A DNA stretch of 64,000 nt, taken from Bacteroidaceae bacterium (GTDB lineage Bacteria > Bacteroidota > Bacteroidia > Bacteroidales > Bacteroidaceae). The notes under the pieces were generated by a model. It saw only the letters and a list, made by a program, of their open reading frames with translations. It did not search any database and was not told the DNA's origin. A program made the translations under genes and the position numbers. The stretch covers positions 175,701-239,700 of the forward strand of contig JAFZFN010000014.1 of assembly GCA_017555875.1 (NCBI GenBank), read 5' to 3'. Each line of letters starts with the position of its first letter. Position 1 is the stretch's first letter. This document shows positions 32,389 to 41,717 of this stretch, one piece after another.

Positions 32389-34572
32389 TCACTTCAGCCA
32401 ATCCTCGAAGTACTGTGTGATGCGCTCGTGCAGGTGCACACTCTTGTGCCCCATCATGTTGTGCCCCTCGCCAGGGTAGGCGAAGAAGTCGGGTTGTGTG
32501 CCTGCCTTGATGCACTCCTCGATGAACATGAGGCAGTGTTGAGGCACCACGGTGGGGTCATTGTAGCCAGTGATGATCTGCAGCTTGCCCTTGAGGTTCT
32601 TGGCCTTGGGGAGCAGCGAGGTCTCGGCATAGCCCTCGGGGTTGGCCGCAGGGGAGTCCATGTAACGCTCGCCATACATCACCTCGTACCACTTCCAGTC
32701 GATGACGGGACCGCCCGCTACGCCCACCTTGAACACGTCGGGATAGTTGGTCATGAGCGAGATGGTCATGAAGCCGCCAAAGCTCCAGCCGTGCACACCG
32801 ATGCGGTCGGCATCTACGTAGGGCAGGCTCTTGAGGTAGTCGACACCACACATCTGGTCGCGCATCTCCTCCTGGCCGAGGCGGCGGAAGGTGGCCTGCT
32901 CGAAGGCCTTGCCACGATTCTCGCTACCGCGGTTGTCGAGGATGAAGATGATGTAGCCCTTCTGTGCCATGTAGGTCTCCCATGAGCGGCTGGCATAGTT
33001 CCAGCGGGCATCTACGTTGTGGGCGTGGGGGCCACCATATACATATACTACGGTGGGGTACTGCTTTGTCTCGTCAAAGTCGGCTGGCTTCACCATGCGC
33101 CAGTAGAGGTCGGTGGTGCCGTCGGCTGCCTTGAGGGTGCCGCAGGTGAACTGGGGTATCTTGTAGCCCTCCCAAGGGTTGGGCGACTCATAGTAGGCGG
33201 TATGCTTGCGTGTCTTCACGTCGGCAATCTCGATGTTGCGGGGTATGGTGGGCGTCTGGTAGTTGTCGGCGATGTGGTGTCCGCTGCCGCTCAGGCTGGG
33301 TGAGTGCCATCCCTCGCCATTGTCGAGCAGGGTGCGCTTACCTGTGGCTACGCTCACCTCCCAGGTGTTGCACTGGATGGGGCTGCACTCGTTGCTGCTG
33401 ATGATGATGCTCTTGCGTGAGGGGCAGAAGCCTACGAGGTTGAGCACCACCCATTCGCCTCGGGTGAGCTGCTTCAGCTCATTGCCCTTGGTGTCGAAGA
33501 GGTAGAGGTGGTTGTAGCCGTCCTTCTGGCTCTGCAGGATAAACTTCGTGTCGTCCCAGGGGAGGAACTCGATGGGGTGGAAGGGCTCCACATACTTCCT
33601 GTCGATCTCGCGGTAGAGCTCGGCGAGGCGGTCGCCCGTGGTGGCGTCGTAACTCACGAGGCGGCAGTCGTTCTGCTCGCGATTGAGTTCAAAGATGTAG
33701 ATGGTCTTCGAGTCGGGGCTCCATGCCACGTTGGTGAAGTAGCGGTCCTCGGGGTCGCCTGCCTTGAGGTAGAGGGTCTTGTTGGTCGCCACGTCATAGA
33801 CACCTATGGTCACCTCATGCGAGAGCTCTCCGGCCATGGGGTACTTGTCGGGTTCGTGGGTGGCGATGTGGCCGAAGAGGTTCACCTGTGGGTAGTCGGT
33901 CACCATGCTCTGATCCATGCGGTAGAAGGCGAGGCGCATGCCGTCGGGGCTCCAGAAGAGTCCGCTATGGATGCCAAACTCGTCGCGGTGTACGCTGCGG
34001 CCATAGACAATCTCGCGAGAGCCGTCCGTGGTGAGCTGTATGTCCTCCTTGCCGAAGTCAGCAGGGCGCACGTAGAGCTGGTCGCCACTGACGTAGGCGG
34101 TGTTGCGCGACGTGGTGTTGAAGCTGCTGGCTTGGCGCTCATCGGCGCTGCTCTGGTGCCACACCTGCTTCTTCTGCTCGAAGTCGATGAGGCAGCGCTC
34201 GCCACCAAATTGGAGCAACACTAACGGTTGGTCACCATAGGGGAAGCGGGCATTGTAGAGGGCGTGGAGTGGGGCTTGGTCAGGAGTGGCCTCGAGCCAC
34301 TTGTTCACGTCGTCGACGGTGAAGAGCACGGTCTCTTTGCCCGTCTTCTTGTCCACCAAGTAGCACTCATTCAACTCGATGCGCACCAGCTGGTCACCCC
34401 ACCACGTGAGCCTGCGGTTGCCGGGGATCATGTTGTAGTAATTGGTGCCGCCAAAGTTGAGGTCTTCCAGTGTAAACTCTTTCATTTCTGTTACTTCTTG
34501 TGCTTGTGTCTGAGGTGTGCCGAGCGTCAGCAGGGCTGCTGCCACGACACCAATGAGGCTTTTACTGTTCAT
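32389..34572 (-). CDS. Dipeptidyl peptidase IV-like S9 serine peptidase
   Basis: Exported S9B peptidase expected to release dipeptides (Xaa-Pro) from peptide N-termini, useful for peptide feeding. From ATG 34572 the 727-aa protein has a signal peptide (to QTQAQ), a DPP IV beta-propeller domain (about 40-470), and an alpha/beta hydrolase domain. The catalytic serine is in HGWSFGGFM, aspartate in GYNDPTVV and histidine in GEGHNMMG. The 11-residue longer N-terminus from GTG 34605 lacks a function and was rejected. It is a single gene. A second S9 enzyme lies at 45182-47716. Confidence 0.93.
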   Translation of the reverse strand: MNSKSLIGVVAAALLTLGTPQTQAQEVTEMKEFTLEDLNFGGTNYYNMIPGNRRLTWWGDQLVRIELNECYLVDKKTGKETVLFTVDDVNKWLEATPDQAPLHALYNARFPYGDQPLVLLQFGGERCLIDFEQKKQVWHQSSADERQASSFNTTSRNTAYVSGDQLYVRPADFGKEDIQLTTDGSREIVYGRSVHRDEFGIHSGLFWSPDGMRLAFYRMDQSMVTDYPQVNLFGHIATHEPDKYPMAGELSHEVTIGVYDVATNKTLYLKAGDPEDRYFTNVAWSPDSKTIYIFELNREQNDCRLVSYDATTGDRLAELYREIDRKYVEPFHPIEFLPWDDTKFILQSQKDGYNHLYLFDTKGNELKQLTRGEWVVLNLVGFCPSRKSIIISSNECSPIQCNTWEVSVATGKRTLLDNGEGWHSPSLSGSGHHIADNYQTPTIPRNIEIADVKTRKHTAYYESPNPWEGYKIPQFTCGTLKAADGTTDLYWRMVKPADFDETKQYPTVVYVYGGPHAHNVDARWNYASRSWETYMAQKGYIIFILDNRGSENRGKAFEQATFRRLGQEEMRDQMCGVDYLKSLPYVDADRIGVHGWSFGGFMTISLMTNYPDVFKVGVAGGPVIDWKWYEVMYGERYMDSPAANPEGYAETSLLPKAKNLKGKLQIITGYNDPTVVPQHCLMFIEECIKAGTQPDFFAYPGEGHNMMGHKSVHLHERITQYFEDWLK

Positions 34573-34705
34573 GTGGGTGTTTCCTTTTTTATATAAGTCC
34601 CACAAATTTCATAGAATTCGTTGACTTGGCCAAATAAAATGGGGTAAAAGTCTGCCCGTTTGCACTTTTTTGCACAAAACACTTGTAAATCTCAAACAAT
34701 CCCCT

Positions 34706-34713
34706 TACCTTTG
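34706..34713 (+). promoter_or_regulatory. Promoter of the tRNA gene
   Basis: TACCTTTG with TTG at 34683-34685, spacing 20 bases; 35 bases before the tRNA. Confidence 0.8.
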
Positions 34714-34748
34714 CACCATCAATCACCGCCAGTGTCGGTGTTTGTGTC

Positions 34749-34822
34749 GGGCTTTTAGCTCAGTTGGTTAGAGCAACAGACTCATAATCTGGAGGTCCTA
34801 GGTTCAAGCCCTAGATGGCCCA
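34749..34822 (+). tRNA. tRNA-Met (CAT), elongator type
   Basis: A 74-base cloverleaf: acceptor GGGCTTT / ATGGCCC (one mismatch and one G-T), D-arm AGCTCAGTTGGTTAGAGC, anticodon loop CTCATAA, and T-arm CTAGG-TTCAAGC-CCTAG. G1-C72 pairs and the anticodon stem lacks three G-C pairs, so it is not initiator tRNA. A lysidine-modified tRNA-Ile2 cannot be excluded. The 3' CCA is not encoded. Confidence 0.9.
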
Positions 34823-34828
34823 CCGACA

Positions 34829-34864
34829 GGAGAGAGTACCTTTTGAGGTGCTCTCTCCTTTTTT
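34829..34864 (+). terminator. Terminator of the tRNA gene
   Basis: GGAGAGAG.ACC pairs with GGT.CTCTCTCC, followed by TTTTTT. Confidence 0.9.
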
Positions 34865-34971
34865 GTTAAAATGATATCACGTAATGGCTCAAAAATGCTG
34901 CATCGGAGAGCAAAATGGGGGTAAAAATGCAAATAATTGCTTCAGAAATCGTTAGTTGAGAAAAAAAGTCC

Positions 34972-34979
34972 TATATTTG
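34972..34979 (+). promoter_or_regulatory. Promoter of secDF
   Basis: TATATTTG, an exact TAnnTTTG match, giving a leader of about 90 bases before ATG 35074. No clear -33 TTG at the usual distance. Confidence 0.65.
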
Positions 34980-35073
34980 CACCTTCGTTGAAAATTGTGC
35001 CCAGACTGCAGAGGCCGAAGCATGGTATTTTAACAAGGTATAAATACAACAACAAGATAAAATAACTAACAAG

Positions 35074-38052
35074 ATGCAAAACAAAGGATTTGTAAAAGTA
35101 ATTGCGGTATTGCTCACTGTAGTGTGCGCATTTTACCTCTCCTTCAGTTTTGTGACTCGCCATCATGAGAAGAAGGCGGCACAGTATGCTGGAGGCGAAT
35201 CGGTGTACATCGATTCTGTGATGAACAAGAAGGTATACCTCGGTGTATACACCTTCAAGCAAGCCCGTGAGATGGGTATCGGCCTCGGCCTCGACCTCAA
35301 GGGTGGTATGAACGTAATCCTCGAGGTGTCGGTGCCCGACGTAGTGAAGGCACTTGCCGATCACAAGACCGACGAGGCGTTCAACAACGCTGTAGCCATC
35401 GCTAGCAAGCAGGCTGCAAGCAGCAACAACGACTTCATCACCTTATTTATTAAGGAGTACAAGAACCAGAAGCCCGACGGCACACTTGCCGAGCTCTTCG
35501 CTACACAGCAGCTCAAGGACAAGGTGAACACCAAGAGCACCGACGCTGAGGTGGAGGCCGTGGTACGCGCCGAGGTAGACGCTGCCATCGCCAACTCATT
35601 CAACGTGCTCCGCACCCGTATCGACCGTTTCGGTGTGGCTCAGCCCAACATCCAGGAACTCGAGGGTAGCATGGGTCGCATCATGGTCGAGCTCCCCGGT
35701 GTGAAGGAGCCCGAGCGTGTGAGAAAGTTGCTTCAGGGTTCGGCCAACCTCGAGTTCTGGGAGACCTATACCTCTGCTGAGGTAGCCCCCTTCCTCGCTG
35801 CTGCCGATGCCAAGCTGCGCGACATCATCGCTATCGAGAACCCCGAGACTGCTGAGGCTCCCGCTGAAGAGACTGCTGAGGTTGCTGCCGAGGAGGAGAG
35901 CGTAGACCTCTCTGCACTCACCGGCGAGAATGCCGAGGATGCTGTAGACGCTGTTACCGAGGCTAAGGCCAAGAGAGAGAATCCCTTGCTCTCAGTGCTT
36001 CAGGTGATGCAGAACCAAGGTTGCGTAGTGGGCTATGCTCACAGCCGCGATCTCAAGCAGATTGATGAGTACCTCGCTCGCGAAGAGGTGAAGGCACTGC
36101 TCCCCCGCGACCTCAAGCTCATGTGGGGTGTGAAGGCTATCGACGAGGATGGTAAGATCTTCGAACTCTATGCTATCAAGTCTACTCAGCGCAACGGCCG
36201 TGCTCCGCTTGAGGGTGACGTTATCGTGTCTGCTACTGATGACTACGACCAGAATGGTCGCCCCAGCGTGTCGATGACCATGAACTCTGATGGTGCACGT
36301 CGCTGGGCTCAGCTCACCAAGCAGAACATCGGTAAGCCCATCGCTATCGCTCTTGACGGCTACATCTATAGCGCTCCTAACGTGATGAACGAGATTACTG
36401 GCGGTCAGTCACAGATCACCGGTCAGTTCTCTCAGGAGGACACCAAGGACTTGGCCAACGTATTGAAGTCAGGTAAGATGCCCGCTCCTGCCAAGATTGT
36501 TCAGGAGGACATCGTAGGTCCCTCACTCGGTCAGAAGTCTATCGAGCAGGGTATCATCTCTTTCATCGTAGCCTTCATCGTATTGATGATTTATATGTGC
36601 GTAATGTATGGCTTCATCCCCGGCATGGTAGCTAACGGAGCGCTCATCCTCAACTTCTTCTTCACACTCGGTATCTTGGCTTCGTTCCAGGCAGCCCTCA
36701 CCCTCTCAGGTATTGCCGGTATGGTGTTGACCCTCGGTATGGCTGTGGATGCCAACGTGCTCATCTACGAGCGCACTAAGGAGGAACTTCGTGCAGGCAA
36801 GACCGTGAAGCAGGCTCTCACCGATGGTTACAAGAATGCATTCTCAGCCATCTTCGACTCTAACATCACCTCTATCATCACTGGTATCATTCTCTTCAAC
36901 TTCGGTACAGGTCCTATCCGTGGCTTCGCTACCACATTGATCATCGGTATCGTTTGCTCATTCTTTACCGCTGTGTTCATGACACGTCTCGTGTACGAGT
37001 GGCGTCTGAACAAGGAGAAGTGGACCAACCTCACCTTCACTACTAACCTTTCTAAGAACCTCATGCGCAACTCTAACATCAACTTCATGGGTTCTGCAAA
37101 GGTTTCGTTCGCCGTGTTTGGTGCAGCTCTCGTGCTCAGCGTAGCTATGCTCGGCATTCGTGGTTTGAGCTCAAGCATCGACTTCACTGGTGGTCGCAAC
37201 TTCACCGTTAAGTTCGAGCAGAAGGTTGAGCCCGAGCAGATCCGCGAGGTATTGGCCGACAAGATTGGAGACGATGCATCTGTATCAGTTATCGCTCTCG
37301 GTGGCGATGGTCAGACCGTACGTATCAGCACCAACTACCGCATTGATGATGACGCTCAGGATATCGATGCAGAGATCGAGATGTTCCTCTACGAGGCCTT
37401 CAAGGGCGCTAACCTCGTGAGCAGTGACCTCACCTACGACACCTTCATCGACCGCGACAACCACGAGGGTGGCTCTATCATCTCTTCGCAGAAGGTAGGT
37501 CCCAGCATGGCTTCTGATATTCTCCGTGGTGCTATCTGGTCAGTGATCCTCGCATGGGCTGCCATCTTCATCTACATCCTCGTGCGTTTCCGCAACGTGG
37601 CTTATAGCTTAGGTTCAGTGATTGCACTGGTTGTCGACGTAGTCCTCATCATGGGTACCTACTCACTCCTCAGCGGTGTGTTGCCCTTCTCTATGGACGT
37701 AGACCAGACCTTCATCGGTGCCATCCTTACCGCTATCGGTTACTCTATCAATGACAAGGTGGTTATCTTCGACCGCATCCGCGAGTTCTTCGGTCTCTAT
37801 CCCAAGCGCGACAAGGGTCAGCTCTTCAACGACTCGCTCAACACCACCCTCGCTCGTACCATCAACACTTCAGTCAGCACCCTCGTGGTACTGCTCTGTA
37901 TCTTCTTCCTTGGTGGCGAGAGCATCCGTAGCTTCTCATTCGCTATGATCCTCGGTGTGGTATACGGTACCTGTTCATCACTCTTCCTTGCCGCTCCCTT
38001 GGCATACCGCGTGATGTACAAGAAGGACGTGAAGGCTGCTGCTAAGGCATAA
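35074..38052 (+). CDS. secDF: Protein translocase subunit SecDF (fused)
   Basis: Inner-membrane protein that uses the proton gradient to pull exported proteins out of the Sec channel. The 992-aa protein is a SecD-SecF fusion: first membrane helix (about 7-26), SecD motif GLDLKGGMNVILEV (about 71-84), large periplasmic region, five SecD helices (about 490-650), then the SecF half starting near residue 680 with GLSSSIDFTGGRNF and five more helices. An acidic alanine/glutamate stretch (about 250-310, ETAEAPAEETAEVAAEEE) is inserted in the first periplasmic domain. It is a single gene between a promoter and a strong terminator. Confidence 0.96.
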   Translation: MQNKGFVKVIAVLLTVVCAFYLSFSFVTRHHEKKAAQYAGGESVYIDSVMNKKVYLGVYTFKQAREMGIGLGLDLKGGMNVILEVSVPDVVKALADHKTDEAFNNAVAIASKQAASSNNDFITLFIKEYKNQKPDGTLAELFATQQLKDKVNTKSTDAEVEAVVRAEVDAAIANSFNVLRTRIDRFGVAQPNIQELEGSMGRIMVELPGVKEPERVRKLLQGSANLEFWETYTSAEVAPFLAAADAKLRDIIAIENPETAEAPAEETAEVAAEEESVDLSALTGENAEDAVDAVTEAKAKRENPLLSVLQVMQNQGCVVGYAHSRDLKQIDEYLAREEVKALLPRDLKLMWGVKAIDEDGKIFELYAIKSTQRNGRAPLEGDVIVSATDDYDQNGRPSVSMTMNSDGARRWAQLTKQNIGKPIAIALDGYIYSAPNVMNEITGGQSQITGQFSQEDTKDLANVLKSGKMPAPAKIVQEDIVGPSLGQKSIEQGIISFIVAFIVLMIYMCVMYGFIPGMVANGALILNFFFTLGILASFQAALTLSGIAGMVLTLGMAVDANVLIYERTKEELRAGKTVKQALTDGYKNAFSAIFDSNITSIITGIILFNFGTGPIRGFATTLIIGIVCSFFTAVFMTRLVYEWRLNKEKWTNLTFTTNLSKNLMRNSNINFMGSAKVSFAVFGAALVLSVAMLGIRGLSSSIDFTGGRNFTVKFEQKVEPEQIREVLADKIGDDASVSVIALGGDGQTVRISTNYRIDDDAQDIDAEIEMFLYEAFKGANLVSSDLTYDTFIDRDNHEGGSIISSQKVGPSMASDILRGAIWSVILAWAAIFIYILVRFRNVAYSLGSVIALVVDVVLIMGTYSLLSGVLPFSMDVDQTFIGAILTAIGYSINDKVVIFDRIREFFGLYPKRDKGQLFNDSLNTTLARTINTSVSTLVVLLCIFFLGGESIRSFSFAMILGVVYGTCSSLFLAAPLAYRVMYKKDVKAAAKA

Positions 38053-38088
38053 GAGTTTGATTAGTGGAACAAAATCAATTCTCTCTGT

Positions 38089-38121
38089 AGAGGGGAGGGG
38101 GCAAGCGCTCCCTCCCCTCTC
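38089..38121 (+). terminator. Terminator of secDF
   Basis: AGAGGGGAGGG (38089-38099) pairs with CCCTCCCCTCT (38110-38120). Confidence 0.85.
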
Positions 38122-38233
38122 TCATTGTATATAGTAGAGATATAAATGGGGTGAGACGATAGCGTGAGGAGTTTTCCGCGAATGAATGGTGCAATTGTAA
38201 CAAAATGCTGGACAATATTCCGTAAATTTTGCT

Positions 38234-38241
38234 TACATTTG
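38234..38241 (+). promoter_or_regulatory. Promoter of priA
   Basis: TACATTTG, an exact TAnnTTTG match, 32 bases before ATG 38274. Confidence 0.65.
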
Positions 38242-38273
38242 CAATGTAACTTTCGATTTTATCGTTGATACCC

Positions 38274-40745
38274 ATGTCCTGCTTTGTTGATGTCATATTG
38301 CCCCTTCCCTTATCCGGTAGCTTTACCTATCGGTTGGCTCCTTCTTATGAGGCCGAGGTGAAGGTGGGGAGTAGGGTGGTGGTACAGTTTGGTGCCAAGC
38401 GCTACTATACGGCTATCGTAGTGAGCAAGCATGGCGATCAGCCGCGGGGTGACTATGAGGTGAAGGAGGTGGTCGAGGTGCTCGACGCACAGCCCATCGT
38501 TACGCACGTGCAGCTGAAGCTATGGCAGTGGATAGCAGATTACTATATGTGCTCGGTTGGCGATGTATATAAGGCGGCATTGCCCTCAGGACTGAAGATG
38601 GAGAGTGAGACGATAATCGAGCTCAACACGGCATGGGTCGCCTCTGCTCCCCTCAAGGAGCGCGAGCAGGCATTGCTTGATGCGCTCGGGCTCAATCCTA
38701 AGCAGCGTGTGCAGCAGTTGCTTGCGAAGTGTGACATGAAGGGGGGAATGCATGTCGTCAAATCGCTGCTCGACAAGGGAGCAATCTCGATAGATGAGGC
38801 TTTGCGTGAGGGTTACAAGCCGAAGAGTGAGGTGCATGTGCGCATCGCTGAGGCTTATCGTTCTGAGGAGGCACTAGGCGAAGCGCTGCAATCACTGCAC
38901 CGTGCATTGAAGCAGCATCAGTTATTGCTCAAAATCATCGAATTGGCCGAGTGTGAAGCACCCGACTATACTGTGAAGAAAGAACTAGCGCGTAGCATCC
39001 TCCTCAAGGAGTGCGGCATGGCAGCAGCGGTGCTGAATGGGCTTATCGCAAAGGGCATCGTGGAGACCTATGTCGTGGAGGTAGGGCGACTGGCATGCAC
39101 AGAAGGAGCTGGAGATGCAATCTTGTCTCCACTGAGCGAGCAGCAGCAACGAGCATTCGATGAGATAAAGGAGGACTGGAAGATTCACGATGTATGTCTG
39201 CTCCATGGAGTCACCTCGAGCGGCAAGACGGAGGTCTATATACACCTCATCAAGGAGCAGCTCGAGCGGGGACGCCAAGCCCTGTTCTTGCTCCCCGAGA
39301 TTGCGCTCACGCAGCAGATGACTGAGCGCCTGCGGAGTGCCTTTGGCAACCGGCTGGGGGTGTATCATTCGAAGTTCTCAGATGCTGAGCGCGTGGAGAT
39401 ATGGAACCGCCAGCTATCTGACACGCCTTACGACGTGATACTCGGTGTGCGCTCGTCGGTGTTTCTCCCCTTCAGGGACCTTGGTTTGGTGATTGTGGAC
39501 GAGGAACATGAGACCACCTATAAACAACAGGACCCCGCACCTCGCTACCATGCACGTAGCGTGGCGGTGATGTTGGCGGCGTACCATAAGGCCAAGACGT
39601 TGCTTGGGACAGCTACGCCGTCTGTGGAGAGCTACTATAACGCTCAGTGTGGTAAGTATGGCTTGGTACAGATGTCCGAGCGCTTCGGGCAGGTGCAGCT
39701 CCCGAGGGTCGAGGTTGTCGACCTCAAAGAGGAGTATCGCAAGAAGCGGATGTATGGACCTTTCTCTACACCGTTGTATGACGCCATGCGTCGTGCGCTG
39801 GATGAAGGCCATCAAGCGATCCTCTTTCAGAACCGTCGCGGCTATGCACCGATGCTCGAGTGTGCTGCCTGCGGGTGGGTACCTAAGTGTGACCGCTGTG
39901 ACGTGAGCCTGACATATCATCGCAACATGCACCAACTGGAGTGTCACTACTGTGGCAATGTGTATAGCGTGCCTGTCAAGTGCCCTAAGTGTGGCACTCA
40001 GTCGCTTGGCAAGCGGGGTATGGGTACGGAGCGTATTGAGGAGGAGGTGCAACGATGCTTCCCCACGGCACGTGTGGCGAGATTAGACCTTGACACGACA
40101 CGCACGAAGAATGCGTATGATAGGATACTCTCTGATTTCCAAGAGGGCCGCACTGATGTGCTCATAGGCACGCAGATGGTGTCCAAGGGGTTGGACTTTG
40201 ATAATGTCCATGTGGTGGGCATCATGAATGCCGACTCGATGCTCAACTTCCCCGACTTTCGTTCCTTTGAGCGCTCCTATCAGCTCATGGCTCAGGTGGC
40301 AGGTCGCGCAGGACGACGGGGACAGCAGGGATTGGTCATTTTGCAAACAAAAGGAGTGGACCTTCCCGTGATAAGGCAGGTGGTGGCCAACGACTATGAG
40401 GGGCTCTATGCGGACCAGACGGCAGAGAGGCAGCTCTTTAGGTATCCGCCTTTCTGTAGACTCATCTATGTCTATGTGAAGGGACGTGATGAGACGGAAG
40501 TCGTGCATGCTGCAGAGGCCATGGCCCAGAGCATGCGCTCCTACTTCGCTGACCGGGTGTTGGGACCTGAGGCTCCTGCTGTGGCGCGTGTACATGCGCT
40601 ATACATCCGTAAGATCATGCTCAAGGCTGAGCCGACATTGGGCGTGGCGCGTGTGAGACAATGCTTAACAGAGATACAGCAGTCACTTGCGGGGCAAGGA
40701 CTGCTGCAGAAGGTGATGGTCTACTATGATGTAGATCCCTATTGA
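38274..40745 (+). CDS. priA: Primosomal protein N' (replication restart helicase PriA)
   Basis: 3'-5' DNA helicase that reloads the replisome at stalled forks. From ATG 38274 the 823-aa protein has an N-terminal DNA-binding domain (SCFVDVILPLPLSGSFTYRL), Walker A HGVTSSGKTEVY (about 312-323), VDEEH (DEAH box), GTATPS, eight zinc-binding cysteines in two clusters (CAACGWVPKCDRCD; CHYCGN...KCPKCG), and helicase motifs GTQMVSKGLDFD and QVAGRAGRRG. The in-frame TTG at 38265 adds three residues and is less likely. It is convergent with deoC, only 27 bases away. Confidence 0.96.
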   Translation: MSCFVDVILPLPLSGSFTYRLAPSYEAEVKVGSRVVVQFGAKRYYTAIVVSKHGDQPRGDYEVKEVVEVLDAQPIVTHVQLKLWQWIADYYMCSVGDVYKAALPSGLKMESETIIELNTAWVASAPLKEREQALLDALGLNPKQRVQQLLAKCDMKGGMHVVKSLLDKGAISIDEALREGYKPKSEVHVRIAEAYRSEEALGEALQSLHRALKQHQLLLKIIELAECEAPDYTVKKELARSILLKECGMAAAVLNGLIAKGIVETYVVEVGRLACTEGAGDAILSPLSEQQQRAFDEIKEDWKIHDVCLLHGVTSSGKTEVYIHLIKEQLERGRQALFLLPEIALTQQMTERLRSAFGNRLGVYHSKFSDAERVEIWNRQLSDTPYDVILGVRSSVFLPFRDLGLVIVDEEHETTYKQQDPAPRYHARSVAVMLAAYHKAKTLLGTATPSVESYYNAQCGKYGLVQMSERFGQVQLPRVEVVDLKEEYRKKRMYGPFSTPLYDAMRRALDEGHQAILFQNRRGYAPMLECAACGWVPKCDRCDVSLTYHRNMHQLECHYCGNVYSVPVKCPKCGTQSLGKRGMGTERIEEEVQRCFPTARVARLDLDTTRTKNAYDRILSDFQEGRTDVLIGTQMVSKGLDFDNVHVVGIMNADSMLNFPDFRSFERSYQLMAQVAGRAGRRGQQGLVILQTKGVDLPVIRQVVANDYEGLYADQTAERQLFRYPPFCRLIYVYVKGRDETEVVHAAEAMAQSMRSYFADRVLGPEAPAVARVHALYIRKIMLKAEPTLGVARVRQCLTEIQQSLAGQGLLQKVMVYYDVDPY

Positions 40746-40772
40746 CGATAATTTTCTCCTAAACTTTTCTTA

Positions 40773-41681
40773 TTAGAAGTGCTTGACCTCTTCGCCTACG
40801 ATGTCGCTGAGCAGGAGGTTGGCCATTCGGCTCGTCCCAATGCGGAAGAGGGTGTTGGTGAGCCACTCCTTACCGAGGACCTCCTTGACAATGGTGTAGT
40901 ACGTAAGGGCATCGTGTACGCTGTTGATGCCTCCTGCGGGCTTGAAGCCTACCTTGCGTCCCGTCTGCTCGTGATAGGCCTTGATGGCTTGGCACATCAC
41001 GTAGGCTGCTTCGGGTGTTGCGGCAGGATTTTGCTTGCCAGTAGAGGTCTTGATGAAGTCGGCTCCGCTATACATGGCGAGGATAGAGGCTTTCCATATG
41101 TTTGCAGCGCTATTCAGCGCTCCAGTTTCGAGGATGACTTTCAGGGGACGGTCGCCGCAGATGGACTTGAGCTCCTCGATCTCGTCGCACATGCCTTCGT
41201 AGTCGCCGCTGAGAAACTTACCCACGGGGATGACGATGTCGATCTCTGTGGCTCCGTCGGCGAGGGCAAGCGCAGTCTCGGCAACCTTCACCTCGGTGAA
41301 GGTCTGTGATGAGGGGAAGCCGCCCGACACGCAGGCGACGTTGACAGCCTCGACCTCGAGCGACTGGCTCACAATCTTGGCAAAGCAGGGGTATACACAT
41401 AGGGCGGCAACGTTCTTGAGGTCGGGATATTGCTCTTCAAATGCGTTGACACGTTCGGTGAACTTCAACACGCTCTCCTCGCTGTCCTCGGTCTTGAGCG
41501 TGGTGAGGTCGATGCAGTTGAAGAGGAGTTTCTTTACCTCGGGTGTGTCGTTCTCGGCCACGTATCTCTCTATGATTTGGGCTGTGCGTGAGCGGACTTG
41601 CTCATCGGTGAAGGGGGTGGGGTAGAGTGCAAGAGCGTCGTTGTACTTGCTGCTCTCTTCATGATCGTGATAATGTTCCAT
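40773..41681 (-). CDS. deoC: Deoxyribose-phosphate aldolase
   Basis: Class I aldolase splitting 2-deoxyribose 5-phosphate into glyceraldehyde 3-phosphate and acetaldehyde, used to recycle DNA sugars. The 302-aa protein has the family motifs NCIDLTTLKTEDS (start of the barrel), AALCVYPCF, VACVSGGFPSS, ADFIKTSTGK (Schiff-base lysine) and GFKPAGGI. It is longer than E. coli DeoC, with an N-terminal extension of about 50 residues typical of Bacteroidetes. It is the last gene of a leftward thioesterase-dprA-deoC run. Confidence 0.95.
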   Translation of the reverse strand: MEHYHDHEESSKYNDALALYPTPFTDEQVRSRTAQIIERYVAENDTPEVKKLLFNCIDLTTLKTEDSEESVLKFTERVNAFEEQYPDLKNVAALCVYPCFAKIVSQSLEVEAVNVACVSGGFPSSQTFTEVKVAETALALADGATEIDIVIPVGKFLSGDYEGMCDEIEELKSICGDRPLKVILETGALNSAANIWKASILAMYSGADFIKTSTGKQNPAATPEAAYVMCQAIKAYHEQTGRKVGFKPAGGINSVHDALTYYTIVKEVLGKEWLTNTLFRIGTSRMANLLLSDIVGEEVKHF

Positions 41682-41717
41682 AAGATTGTGGTGTATTGTG
41701 TTTCTTGTTGTTTTACT

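Noticed and set aside
33508..34224. Rightward 238-codon frame over the DPP IV gene
   Set aside because: Antisense shadow; the peptidase on the minus strand has signal peptide and catalytic triad.
35361..37262. Several serine- and alanine-rich leftward frames over secDF
   Set aside because: Typical antisense shadows of a highly expressed, codon-biased gene.
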